64,000 bases of DNA. Source: Taxillus chinensis. Its lineage: Eukaryota; Streptophyta; Magnoliopsida; Santalales; Loranthaceae. A program made the position numbers and the translations under genes. Location: the NCBI GenBank assembly GCA_023512835.1, contig CM042088.1:46450699-46514698 (forward strand), in the 5' to 3' direction. The notes under the pieces were generated by a model. That model was given only the letters and a program-made list of their open reading frames with translations, was not told where the DNA came from and ran no database searches. This document shows positions 39,996 to 52,400 of this stretch, piece after piece; the first letter of the stretch is position 1, and each line of letters opens with the position of its first letter.

Positions 39996-42248
39996 TTTAA
40001 CTTATATCTTTTAATAGGCATACCGTGCTTGTGGGGTTGAATATTAATTTGGGTTCCCACTTCTATTGCTGTTCCATATCCTATTTCGATCCCATGCATC
40101 ATAAGCCTTGAGTTGTGCACTAACTAGGTTATATGCCTTGAGAGTTTTTGAATAAGATTTACTTCTTGTGGGTGGTGAACGGAAAAGACGTGCGATAAGC
40201 TTATTTTTCCTACGTGTCTTCCACCTTAACCATGAGGGGATATTAGACACGGGTCTAAAGGGACGATCAGGAGGAGATAAGGATGGGGATAAGTGTGAGG
40301 TTAAGCATTAACAATTGGGGCTGCAAAGGTGGGAGAGGCTTGTCGGGGAATTCATTTTGGAAGTCGTTCCTTACAATCTTCCGATATCTAAAACCTTAAA
40401 ATAAAAATAAAAACATAAGTTAATATTCTCATCTTTTCACTTGAATTATAGAATGACAATGCTATGATAAAATACTATAATTTAAAATAATTACACAGGT
40501 ATGTATATGAGGTGGAAGGGCCAACCATGTATGTATATACGAGGTGGTACAACTAATCATATAAATAACATATGTAAGGTGGTAAAACCAACCATGAATA
40601 TAGTATATATGAGGTGGTAAAACCAACCATATTGATCTACATAATAAATAAGAAGCGATTCAAAATTTCAAAAATCTTAAGATATTACCTTTCTAAGTTC
40701 GACGTTTGGTAAGTACCAAAAGCAAAAGAGGATTTGAGTAGAGTATTTGGGATGTTAAGAGGGCTTAAGGGAGTGTTTTTGAGAGGGAAATTTCGTGGTG
40801 TGGCTTGAGGGATTTGTGCTTAAGAGGAGAGGCAAGACACTCCTTTTATAGGCAAGGATGGTGGTAGGTGTGTAGTGTGAAAGTAGTGTATGAATTTGAC
40901 TTTGGCATCAAATTAAATTATATAAAATATATAAAATATTTTATTTTATTCATATTATCCTCTCTTAAAACGTGGGTATCTTCTCCTACCATTTAAAAAA
41001 TGTTTTAAGACTTTTCAACCTAGAAGGTTCCTTTGGCATCAAAAGTCCATATTGGTGTACTCCCTACTAATTCAATTATAACGTTTTTAATTTTGTAGTT
41101 TTTGACAAATGGCCAATTGTATTGCATTACTAACTCAAATATCTACAAATGGGTATCAATTTTATAATTTTTGAATATGTATAACAAAAGTTATTGAATT
41201 TTAAAGTCATACTAAAATGTTTACCCGTTCATACTAAACCTATGTGTAGTATTTTAAATTCTGGAATTGATTGGCTTCATATTAAATTCTGAAATTTTTA
41301 CACGTTTTAGCTAAGTCATAAATGAACAAATGGGATTTGGTTTTATGTCAATTGGATCTATATAACTCAAGTTATGAATTTTTGAATGGGACCTCATCTG
41401 CCTCATTCAAATTTTTGGGCCCATTAATGTTTTATACTTTTGGTAAAGTTAAGGCTTGTAATACTTACCTACCCATAGTAATTTGATTTAAGAAACTAAA
41501 TGACATAATATATAGCATCTAAAATTTTTATGACATATAAGAAATTATTTTATTATTAATTTTTTTTATAACATATTTAATATTTATGCGGATAAAATAA
41601 TATAATTGCATAATCAATAAACAATAAAGTAAGATAACATTATAACATAAAATATTATAATCCTAAACATAAACATTAATATCATATTCTATGGCCTTCT
41701 GAAATTTCTTGAATTATATTAGCGTATGTGCGTAAGACGTGTTGTGCTTGGCGTATGTTCATAACCCTTCGGCTAACATTGGCATTGTTCAATAAATAAC
41801 CTCAAACTTCTCCCTGTATCTCGTTGCATTATATTGCAGCCATTGGACATGAGCATTTAGCTCATCTATAGCAAAGCATAGCTTTGTAACTTCAAGTCGT
41901 ATTGCTCGCCGATCTTCATAATAATTTCTTTAATGGGACACTTTCTCGGATGCGTCATAACTCTTATTATTATTCTTCTTACTTCTATACTTTCTTATAA
42001 ATAAAATCTCATGCTCATACCTATTTATGGAAGTCCAAACGGATACTATTCATAACGGACGGGATACTATTCATAACGGCTACTTATCACATGCTATTTT
42101 TAATGACTATATTGGGTGGGCTTATTTTTATCGTGATAATATCTAAAATATCCTTTCTAACTATTGTTAACAATAACATTATTATTATTTTATTATTATT
42201 ACTCTTTAAGTAAGAACTTAAATAGCTAAAAATTTTGCGGGTCTTACA
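38886..42248 (+). mobile_element. 3.36-kb TG...CA element nested in the array (solo LTR or LTR-derived non-autonomous element)
   Basis: The insert begins TGTAACGCCC and ends GGGTCTTACA, giving short imperfect inverted ends (TGTAA/TTACA). It is flanked by the 5-bp duplication CTTTG at 38881-38885 and 42249-42253. Removing the insert plus one CTTTG restores GCTCTTTGCATTTCG, exactly as found uninterrupted near 43,051-43,065. No gag, protease, reverse transcriptase or integrase segment is seen in any frame. Internal features are a duplicated block near 39,770-39,870 (GGATAAGAAACCCTTACGA), a (TA)n tract at 39,963-39,994, about four tandem units with GAGGTGGTAAAACCAACCAT at 40,500-40,632, and a TATA-like CTTTTATAGG near 40,854. 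The termini and target duplication fit an LTR retrotransposon; a single large LTR is the simplest reading. Confidence 0.75.
40500..40632. repeat. Short tandem repeats inside the nested element
   Basis: About four imperfect units of roughly 35-40 bp built around ATGTATATGAGGTGG and AACCAACCAT. Confidence 0.7.
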
Positions 42249-45200
42249 CTTTGCATTTCGAACCATCATCAATATCTTCGTATAATCCAGGGAAGATCCC
42301 AAACGAATTCTACTGGGTGCCATTTTCAAGGCGCACAAAACGCGGAAAATGAAAATAGAATACGCGTAGAGAGAAGGGGAGCAGGAAGGAGGGGGGAGAG
42401 TAGATGTAAACCCTAAACCCTACCGATTCCATATAGTCAAGCAAATAATTTTGGGCCGATACCCTAAATCCTAATCGTGCACATATACCCCCAACCACTG
42501 AAGTGGAACTAGGCGTGGACATCTCAATTCTAATTTGCGCAACAACATGGGGGGTTTGAAAGACAATTCGTCAATTCATTTGTCGATCCATTAATGAATA
42601 ATGCAGACAATGCCGCACTCCACCACAATCCATTGACTCTAATGTTACTTTTTCTTTCTCTAGTAGAATGTCACTATATTTTTCTTTCTTCTATGTTGTT
42701 GTGGTTTAATTAGGGTTATCATACTTGCTAAACCCAAAAATGCCAAGTTCTAATGGGTTACCATGATCTGACCTGTCATATTTGCTCTGTCTTCTTTTAA
42801 TGCTCTTAACACGAACTTTACTAGCAAAAGAGAAATGATTAGGGTTGTTTGCCATGCATCTCTCTTGATGAACAGATTTAGGCAAATAGTTTATTCCGGG
42901 CACAATTCTCTCATGCCGGATCCCATCATTTGGGCATGAGCAAACATCTACAGACAGCTAAACAAAGTAAGTAGGTGATTCGATTCCTTATTATTACTTC
43001 CTGGTGTGTAGACATCATTAATTAGACTTCTTCCTCTTTCTGTTTTGCGTGCTCTTTGCATTTCGAACCATCATCAACATCTTCGTATAATCTAGAGCCA
43101 AGATCCCAAACGAATTCTACGGGTGCCATTTTCAAGGCGCACGAAACGCAGAGCAAGAAAATAGAATACGCGTAGAGAGAAGGGGAGCAGGCACCGGAGG
43201 AGGGGGAGAGTAGATGTAAACCCTAAACCCTACTGATTCCATCTACTCAAGCCCAAATATTATTGGGCCGATACCCTAAATCCTAATCGTGCACATACAC
43301 CCCCACCCCCCTGACGTGGAACTCTGACGTGGACATCTCAATTCTTGACAACGCTGCCAGCAACACCATGGGTTCGAAGGACAATTCGTCAATTCATTTG
43401 CCGATCCATTGAGGAATAACGCCGCACTCCACCACTACTCCTGAATCATTGTACTTCATTCTTTCTCTTGTAGAATGTCGTCACTTTCTCGTAGAAGCGA
43501 TTTTTCTTTCTTCGATGTTATTGTGGTTTAATTAGGGTTTTCATACTTGCTAAACCCAAAAATGTCAAGTTCTAATGGAATACCATGATCTGACCTATCA
43601 TACTTGCTCTGTCTTCTTTCAATGCTCTGAACACAAACTTTACTAGCAAAAGAGCAATGATTAGGGTTCTTTGCCATGCATCTCTTTTGATAAACAGATT
43701 TAGGCAACTAGTTTATTCCGGCCTCAATCCTCTCATGCCGGATCCCATCATTTGGACATGAGCAAATATTAACAAACAACTGAACAAAGTAAGTAGGCGA
43801 TTCTGATCCCTGAGTTACCAACTTCTAATATGTGTAAACATCATTAATTAGGATTCCTCCTCTTTCTGTTTTGCGTGCTCCTCGCATTTCGAACCATCAT
43901 CAATATCTTCGTATAATCCATAGCTAAGATCCCAAACAAATTCTACAAGTGTCATTTTCAAGGCGCGCGAAACGCAGGACAAGAAGATAGACTGCGCGCA
44001 GAGAGAAGGGGAGCAGGCGCCAGAAGAGGGGGAGAGTAGGCGTAAACCTAAACCCGACTGATTCCATCTACTCAAGCCTGAATATTATTGGGCCAATACC
44101 CTAAATCCTAATTGCGCACACGCACCCCCACCCTCCTAATGTGGAACTCTAACGTGGACATCTCAATTCTTGACGACGCTTCCAGCAACACCATGGGTTT
44201 GATGGATAATTTGTCAATTCATTTGTCGATCCATTAAGGAATAACGCCGCACACCACCACCACTCTGAATCGTTATACTTCTTTCTTTCTCTTTTAGAAT
44301 ATCGTCTCTTTCTCGTAACATCATTTTTTTTCTTCTATGTTGCTGTGGTTTAATTAGGGTTATCATACTTGCTAAACCCAAAAATGTCATGTTCTAATGG
44401 ACTACCATGATCTGACTTGTCATACTTGCTTTGTCTTTTTTTAATGCTCTGAACACAAACTTTACTAGCAAAAGAGCAATGATTAGTGTTCTTTGCCATG
44501 CATCTCTCTTGTTGAACAGATTTAGGCAACTAGTTTATTCTGGCCTCAATCCTCTCTGGCCGGATCCCATCATTTGTACATGAGCAAATATCCACAGACA
44601 GTTGAATAAAGTAGGTAAGCGATTCTGATGCCTGAGTTACCGACTTCTAGTATGTGTAGACATCATTAATTATCATTTTCAAAAGGTTTAGTACTGATAA
44701 AAGAAGCTACGGAGACATCTTCTTCTACTTAGCAGTCCTGGCCCATGATTGTTTACCTTTTAATTTTTTAATTTCCAACTTCTCAGACGGTATTAGGGAA
44801 ACATATTCCATTGCCTCGTATCTTGCCAAACCCGTTCTGATGGCAGGCATTCGTAATGGCTTATCAAACACATCCATATTCTTTATATGTGCTTGATGTA
44901 TGCGTTAACACGATTGACCCTAGTAGTTTCGAATGATGCCTGACATCGTCGGGTAAAATGTTTTTAAAGCTACTTCATGCTCAAAGTAATGGAATCCAAG
45001 CCGAAAACATACCTATCTCAATTCTTGACGACGCTGCCAGCAACACCATGGGTTTGAAGGACAATTCGTCAATTCATTTGCCGATCCATTAATGAATAAT
45101 GCCGCACAATGCCGCACTCCACCACTACTCCTGAATCATTGTACTTCTTTCTTTCTCTAGTAGAATGTCGTCTCTTTCTCATACCAGCGATTTTTCTTTC

Positions 45201-47322
45201 TTCTATGTTGCTGTGGTTTAATTAGGGTTATCATACTTGTTAAACCCAAAAATGCCAAGTTCCAATGGAATACCATGATCTGACCTGTTATACTTGCTCT
45301 GTCTTCTTTCAATGCTCTAAACACGAACTTTACTAGCAAAAGAGCAATGATTAGGGTTCTTTGCCATGCATCTCTCTTGATGAACAGATTTAGGCAACCA
45401 GTTTATTTCGGCCTCAATCCTCTCATGCCGGATCTCATCATTTGGATATGAGCAAATATCTACAAACAGTTGAACAAAGTAAGTAGGCGATTCTGATCCC
45501 TGAGTCACCAACTTTCAGTATGTGTAGACATCATTAATTAGACTTCTTCTTCTTCTTTCTGTTTTGCATGCTCCTCAAATTTCAAACCATCATCAACATC
45601 TTCGTATAATCCAGAGCCAAGATCCCAAACAAATTCTACGGGTGCCATTTTCAAGGCACATGAAACGCAGGGCGGGAAGATAGACTACGCATATGGGAGA
45701 GTAGAATGCCAAGTTCTAATGGATTACCATGATCTGACCTATCATATTTGCTCTGTCTTCTTTCAATTCTCTTAACACGAACTTTACTAGCAAAAGAGCA
45801 ATGATTAGGGTTGTTTGCCATACATCTCTCTTGATGATTAGATTTAGGCAAATAGTTTATTCCGAGCTCAATCCTCTCATGCCGGATCCTATCATTTGGA
45901 CATGAGCAAACATCTAAAGATAGCTGAATAAAGTAAGTGGGTAATTCTGATTCATGAGTTACCGACTTCCAGTATGTGTAGACATCATTAATTAGACTTC
46001 TTCCTCTTTCTGTTTTGCATGCTTCCCGCATTTCGAACCATCATCAACATCTTCGTATAATCTAGAGCCAAGATCCCAAACGAATTCTACGGGTGTCATT
46101 TTCAAGGCGCACAAAACGCAGAGCAAGAAAATAGACTACGCATAGAGAAAAGGGGAGCAGGCGCCGGAGGAGGAGGAGAGTAGACGTAAACCCTAAATTC
46201 TACTGATTCCATCTACTCAAGCCCGAATATTATTTGACCGATACCCTAAATCCTAATCGTGCACATGCACCCCCACCCACCTGATGTGGAACTCTGACGT
46301 GGACATCTCAATTCTTGACCACGCTGCCAGCAACACCATGGGTTCGAAGGACAATTCATCAATTCATTTGCCGATCCATTGACGAAAAATGCCGCACTTC
46401 ACCACCACTCCCGAATCATTGTATTTCTTTCTTTCTCTTGTAGGATGTCGTCTCTTTCTCGTACCAGCGATTTTTCTTTCTTCTATGTTGCTGTGGTTTA
46501 ATTATGGTTATCATACTTGCGAAACCCAAAAATGCCAAGTTCTAATGGAATACCATGATCTGACTTGTCATACTTGCTCTGTCTTTTTTCAATGCTCTGA
46601 ACACAAACTTTACTAGCAAAAGAGCAATGATTAGGGTTCTTTGCCATGCATCTTTCTTGATGAACAGATTTAGGCAACTAGTTTATTACAACCTCAATCC
46701 TCTCATGCCGGATCCCATCATTTGGACATGAGCAAATATCTACAAACAGCTGAACAAAGTAAGTAGGCGATTCTGATCCCTGAGTTACCGACTTCTAATA
46801 TGTGTAGACATCATGAATTAGGCTTCTTCCTCTTTCTATTTTGCGTGCTCCTCGCATTTCGAACCATTATTAACATCTTCGTATAATCCGTAGCTAAGAT
46901 CCTAAACGAATTCTACAAGTGCCATTTTCAAGGCGCGCGAAACGCAGGGCAAGAAGATAGACTGCACGCAGAGAGAAGGAGAGCAGGCGCCAGAGGAGGG
47001 GGAGAGCAAACGTAAACCCTAAACCCGACTGATTCCATCTACTCAAGCTCGAATATTATTGGGCCAATACCCTAAATCCTAATCGTACACACGCATCCCC
47101 ACCCCCTAACGTGGAACTCTGATGTGGACATCTCAATTCTTGACGACGCTACCAGCAACATCATGGGTTTGAAGGACAATTCGTCAATTCATTTGCCGAT
47201 CCATTGAGGAATAACGCCGCACTCCACCACTACTCCTGAATCATTATACTTCTTTCTTTCTCTAGTAGAATGTCGTCTCTTCCTCGTACCAGCGATTTTT
47301 CTTTCTTCTATGTTGTTGTGGT

Positions 47323-48109
47323 TTAATTAGGGTTATCATACTTACTAAACTCAAAAATGCCAAGTTCTAATGGATTACCATGATCTGACCTGTCATATTT
47401 GCTCTGTCTTCTTTCAATGCTCTTAACACGAACTTTACTAGCAAAAGAGCAATGATTAGGGTTGTTTGTCATGCATCTCAATTGATGAATAGATTTAGGC
47501 AAATAGTTTATTCCAGGCTCAATCCTCTCATGCCGGATCCTATCATTTGTACATAAGCAAACATCCACCGACAGCTGAACAAAGTAAGTAGGTGATTCTG
47601 ATTCCTGAGTTACCGACTTCCAGTATGTGTAAACATCATTAATTATCGTTTTCAAAAGGTTTAGTACTGGTAAAAGAAGCTACGGAGACATCTTCTTCTG
47701 CTTAGCGGTCTTGGCCCATGATTGTCTACCTTTTAATTTTTTAATTACCGACTTCTCAGACTGTATTAGGGAAACATATTCCACTGCCTCAGTTATGCTG
47801 CTAAACCCGTTCCTGTCAGCTAGCTGCATTCGTAATGGCTTATCAAACACATCCCTATTCTTCATATGTGCTTGATGTATGCGTTGGCACAGTTGACCCT
47901 AGTAGTTTCGGATGACGCTGACATCGTCGTGTAAGAATGTTTTTAAAACTACTTCATGCTCAAAGTAATGGAATCCAAGCCAAAAACATACCTATCTTGT
48001 TCCAAAAAAAATTATTGAGAGGGAAAGTGTAATTTGACAACTTTCGTACCTTCCCACTTAAAAACATCTGATTCCGGTGTGTCATTGAAGTAATAGGTCT
48101 TTTCTTCGA

Positions 48110-48168
<59 letters not shown>

Positions 48169-48440
48169 GGTGTTTACTAGATGAATCACAAACGAAATCC
48201 TAACATTACCCGGCAATGAGACGGTGGCGATAATATGTCCGTTATCATCCTTCAACACCCGAAATAGTCGCGTAGCTTCGTTGGCAGTGATAGCTCTTCT
48301 CGAATATTCCGTATCCACGTCGCATAACGTTCCTAGACTTCTTCTTCTTTCTGTTTTGCATGCTCTTCGCATTTCGAACCATCATCAACATCTTCATATA
48401 ATCCAGAGCCAATATCCTAAACAAATTCTATGGGTGCCAT
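47323..48440 (-). pseudogene. Long-class unit copy with an expanded internal (TA)n
   Basis: The N module starts at 48440, and the minus-strand reading passes VLKDDNGHIIATVSLPGNVR before running into a 54-bp (TA)n tract at 48,112-48,165 that translates as a run of Tyr and Ile. The M module is open at 47,865-47,680 (MKNRDVFDKPLRMQLADRNG). The C module is open at 47,655-47,323 (NDVYTYWKSVTQESESPTYF ... SKYDNPN). The C module here is 110 codons without a stop, among the longest in the array. The copy is still disrupted between modules, so it is scored as a pseudogene-like repeat unit. Confidence 0.55.
48112..48165. repeat. (TA)n microsatellite inside an array unit, 54 bp
   Basis: Perfect alternating tract, the longest version of the tract that recurs at the same place in other units. 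Confidence 0.95.
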
Positions 48441-51400
48441 TTTTAAGGCGTGCGAAACGAAGGGCAGGAAGATAGACTGCGCGCAGAAAGAAGGGTAGCA
48501 GGTGCCAAAGGAGGGGGAGAGTTGACATAAACCCTAAACCCTACTGATTCCATCTACTCAAGCCTGAATATTATTGATCCAATACCCTAAATCCTAATCG
48601 CGTACATGCAGCCCCACCACCCTGACGTGGACATCTCAATTTTTGATGACGCTGCCAGCAACACCATAGGTTTGAAGGACAATTCGTCAATTCATTTGTC
48701 GATCCATCGACGAATAACGCCACACTCCATCATCACTCCTGAATCGTTGTACTTCTTTCTTTCTCTTGTGGAATGTCGGCTCTTTCTCGTAACAAAGATT
48801 TTTCTTTTTTCTATGTTGCTATAGTCTAGTTAGGGTTATCATACTTGCCAAACCCAAAAATGCCATGTTCTAATGGGCTACACTATAGCTATATATATGT
48901 AGGTCTTCACTAGATGAATCGCAAATGAAATCCTAATATTACCCGGTATTGAGACGGTGGTGATAACATGTTTGGTTTCAACCTTCAACACCCAGAAATT
49001 GTCGCACAACATCGTTGGCAGTTATAGCTCTTCTCGAATATTTTGCATCCACTCTGCATAGCGTCTCCAGGTATCTTCTACACCGGGCGGGAAGATAGAC
49101 TACGCGCAGAGAGAAAGGGAGTAGGCGCCGAAGGAGGGAGAGAGTAGATGAAAACCATAAAACCTACTGATTCCATCTACTCAAGCCCGAATATTACTGG
49201 CTAATACCCTAAATCCTAATCGTACACACGCACCCCCACCCCCTGACGTGGAACTCTGACGTGGACATCTCAATTCTTGACGACGCTACCAGCAACACCA
49301 TAGGTTTAAAGGATAATTCGTCAATTCATTTGCCGATCCATTGAGGAAAAATGCCGCACTTCACCACCACTCCTGAATCATTGTATTTCTTTCTTTCTCT
49401 TGTAGAATGTCGTCTCTTTCTCATACCAGCGATTTTTCTTTCTTCTATGTTGTTGTGGTTTAATTAGGGTTATCATACTTGCTAAACCCAAAAATGCCAA
49501 GTTCTAATGGAATACCATGATCTGACCTGTTATACTTGCTCTGTTTTCTTTCAATGCTCTAAACATGAACTTTACTAGCAAAAGAGCAATGATTAGGGTT
49601 CTTTGTCATGCATCTCTCTTGATGAACAGATTTAGGCAACCAGATTATTCCGGCCTCAATCCTCTCATGCCGGATCCCATCATTTGGACGTGAGCAAATA
49701 TCTACAAATAGCTGAACAAAGTAAGTAGGCGATTCTGATCCCTAAGTCACCAACTTTCAGTATGTGTAGACATCATTAATTAGACTTCTTCTTCTTCTTT
49801 CTGTTTTGCATGCTCCTCGCATTTCAAACCATCATCAACATCTTCGTATAATCCAGAGCCAAGATCCCAAACGAATTCTACGGGTGCCATTTTCAAGGCA
49901 CACGAAACGCAGGGTGGGAAGATAGACTACGCACAGAGAGAAGGGGAGCAGGCACCGGACGATAGGGAGAGTAGACGTAAACCCTAAAACCTACTGATTC
50001 CATCTACTCAAGCCCGAATATTATTGGGCCGATACCCTAAATCCTAATCGTACACACGCACCCCCACCTCCTAACGTGGAACTCGATGTGGACATCTCAA
50101 TTCTTGACGACGCTGCTAGCAACACCATGGGTTTGAAGGATAATTCGTCAATTCATTTGCCGATCCATTGAGGAATAACGCCGCACTCCACCACTACTCC
50201 TGAATCATTGTACTTTTTTCTTTCTCTAGTAGAATGTTGTCTCTTTCTCGTACCAGCGATTTTTCTTTCTTCTATGTTGCTGTGGTTTAATTAGGGTTAT
50301 CATACTTGCTAAACCCAAAAATGCCAAGTTCTAATTGGATTACCATGATCTGACCTATCATATTTGCTCTGTCTTCTTTCAATTCTCTTAACACGAACTT
50401 TACTAGCAAAAGAGCAATGATTAGGGTTGTTTGCCATACATCTCTCTTGATGATTAGATTTAGGCAAATAGTTTATTCCGAGCTCAATCCTCTCATGCCG
50501 GATCCTATCATTTGGACATGAGCAAACATCTAAAGATAGCTGAATAAAGTAAGTGGGTAATTCTGATTCATGAGTTACCGACTTCCAGTATGTGTAGACA
50601 TCATTAATTAGACTTCTTCCTCTTTCTGTTTTGCATGCTCCTCGCATTTCAAACCATCATCAACATCTACTATGACATCTTCTTCTTCTTAACGGTCCTG
50701 GCCCGTGATTGTTTACCTGTTAATTTTTTAATTGCCGACTTCTCGATCGTATTAGGATAACATATTCCATCGCCTCGGTTATCTTTGCCAAACCCATTCC
50801 TGTCGACTAGTTGCATTCGTAATGGCTTATCAAACACATCCCTATTCTTCATATGTGCTTGATGTATGCGTTGGCACAGTTGACCCTAGTAGTTTTGGAT
50901 GACGCCGACATCGTTGTGTAAGAATGTTTTTAAAGCTACTTCATGCTTAAAGTAATGGAATCCAAGCGGAAATCATAACTATCTTGTTGCAAAACAAGTT
51001 ATTGAGAGAGAAAGTGTAATTTGACAACTTTCGTACCTTCCCAACCGAAAACATCCGATTCAGTGGTCATTGAAGTAATAGGTCTTTTCTTTGACCCTAT
51101 AGCTATATATATGTAGGTCTTTACTAGATGAATCACAAATGAAATCCTTATATTACCCGGCATTGAGACGGTGGTGATAACATGTCTGGTTTCAACCTTC
51201 AACACCCAGAAATTGTCGCACGGACCGTTGGCGATTATTGCTCTTCTTGAATATTCTTTATCCACTCCATATAGCGTCTCCAGGTATCTTCTACTTTCTA
51301 TTTTGCGTGTTCCTTAGAGTTCGAACCATCTTCAACATCTTCGTATAATCTAGAGACAAGATCCCAAACGAATTCTACGGGTGCCATTTTGCGGGAAGAT

Positions 51401-52189
51401 AATCTGCGTGAAGAGAGAAGGGGAATAGGCGCAAAAGGAGGGGGAGAGGATACATAAACCCTAAATCTTACTGATTCCATCTACTTAAGCCCGAATATTA
51501 TATGGACGATACCCTAAATCCTAATCGCACACATGCACCCCCACCCCCCCTGATGTGGAACTCTAACGTGGGCATCTCAATTCTTGACGATGTTGCTAGC
51601 AACACCATGGGTTTGAAGCACAATTCGTCAATTCATTTGTCGATCCATTGAGGAATAACACCGCACTCCAACACCACTCCTGAATCGTAGTACTTCTTTC
51701 TTTCTCTTGTAGAACGTCGTTTCTTTCTCATACCAGCGATTTTTTTTCTATGTTATTGTGGTTTAATTAGGGTTATCATACTTGTTAAACCCAAAAATGC
51801 CATGTTCTAATGGACTACCATGATCTGACATGTCATACTTGCTATGTCTCCTTTTAATGCTCTGAACACAATCTTTACTAGCAAAAGAGCAATGATTAGG
51901 GTTCTTTGCCTTGCATCTCTCTTGATGAACAGATTTAGACAACTAGTTTATTCCGGGCTCAATCTTCTCAAGTCGGATCCCATCATTTGGATATTAGCAA
52001 ACATCCACAGACAGCTGAACAAAGTAAGTAGGTGATTCTGATCCCTGAGTTACCGACTTCCAGTATGTTTAGATATCATTAATTAGACTTCTTTCTCTTT
52101 CTGTTTTGCGTGCTCCTCGCATTTCGAACCATCATCAACATCTTCGTATAATCCAGAGCCAAGATCCCAAACGAATTCTACGGGTGCCA

Positions 52190-52400
52190 TTTTCAAGGTG
52201 CGTGAAACGCATGGCGGGAAGATAGACTGCGTGCAGAGAGAAGGGGAGCAGGCGCCGGAGGAGGGGGAAAGTAGACGTAAACCCTAAACCCTATTGATTT
52301 CATCTACTCAAGTCCGAATATTATTGGGCCGATACCCTAATTCCTAATCGCGCACACACACCCCCACCCCCTAACGTGGAACTCTAGCATGGACATCTAC
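52190..52400 (-). promoter_or_regulatory. Representative promoter-like spacer of an array unit
   Basis: Upstream (higher coordinates) of the unit start at 52190 are a double telo-box (AAACCCTAAACCCT at about 52,275), a site II element (TGGGCC, about 52,325) and CCTAACGTGGAACTC, a variant of the paired TGACGTGG found in sister copies. Telo-box plus site II is a known combination in plant promoters of ribosomal-protein and other growth-related genes. The motifs are seen directly; activity is inference. Confidence 0.5.
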
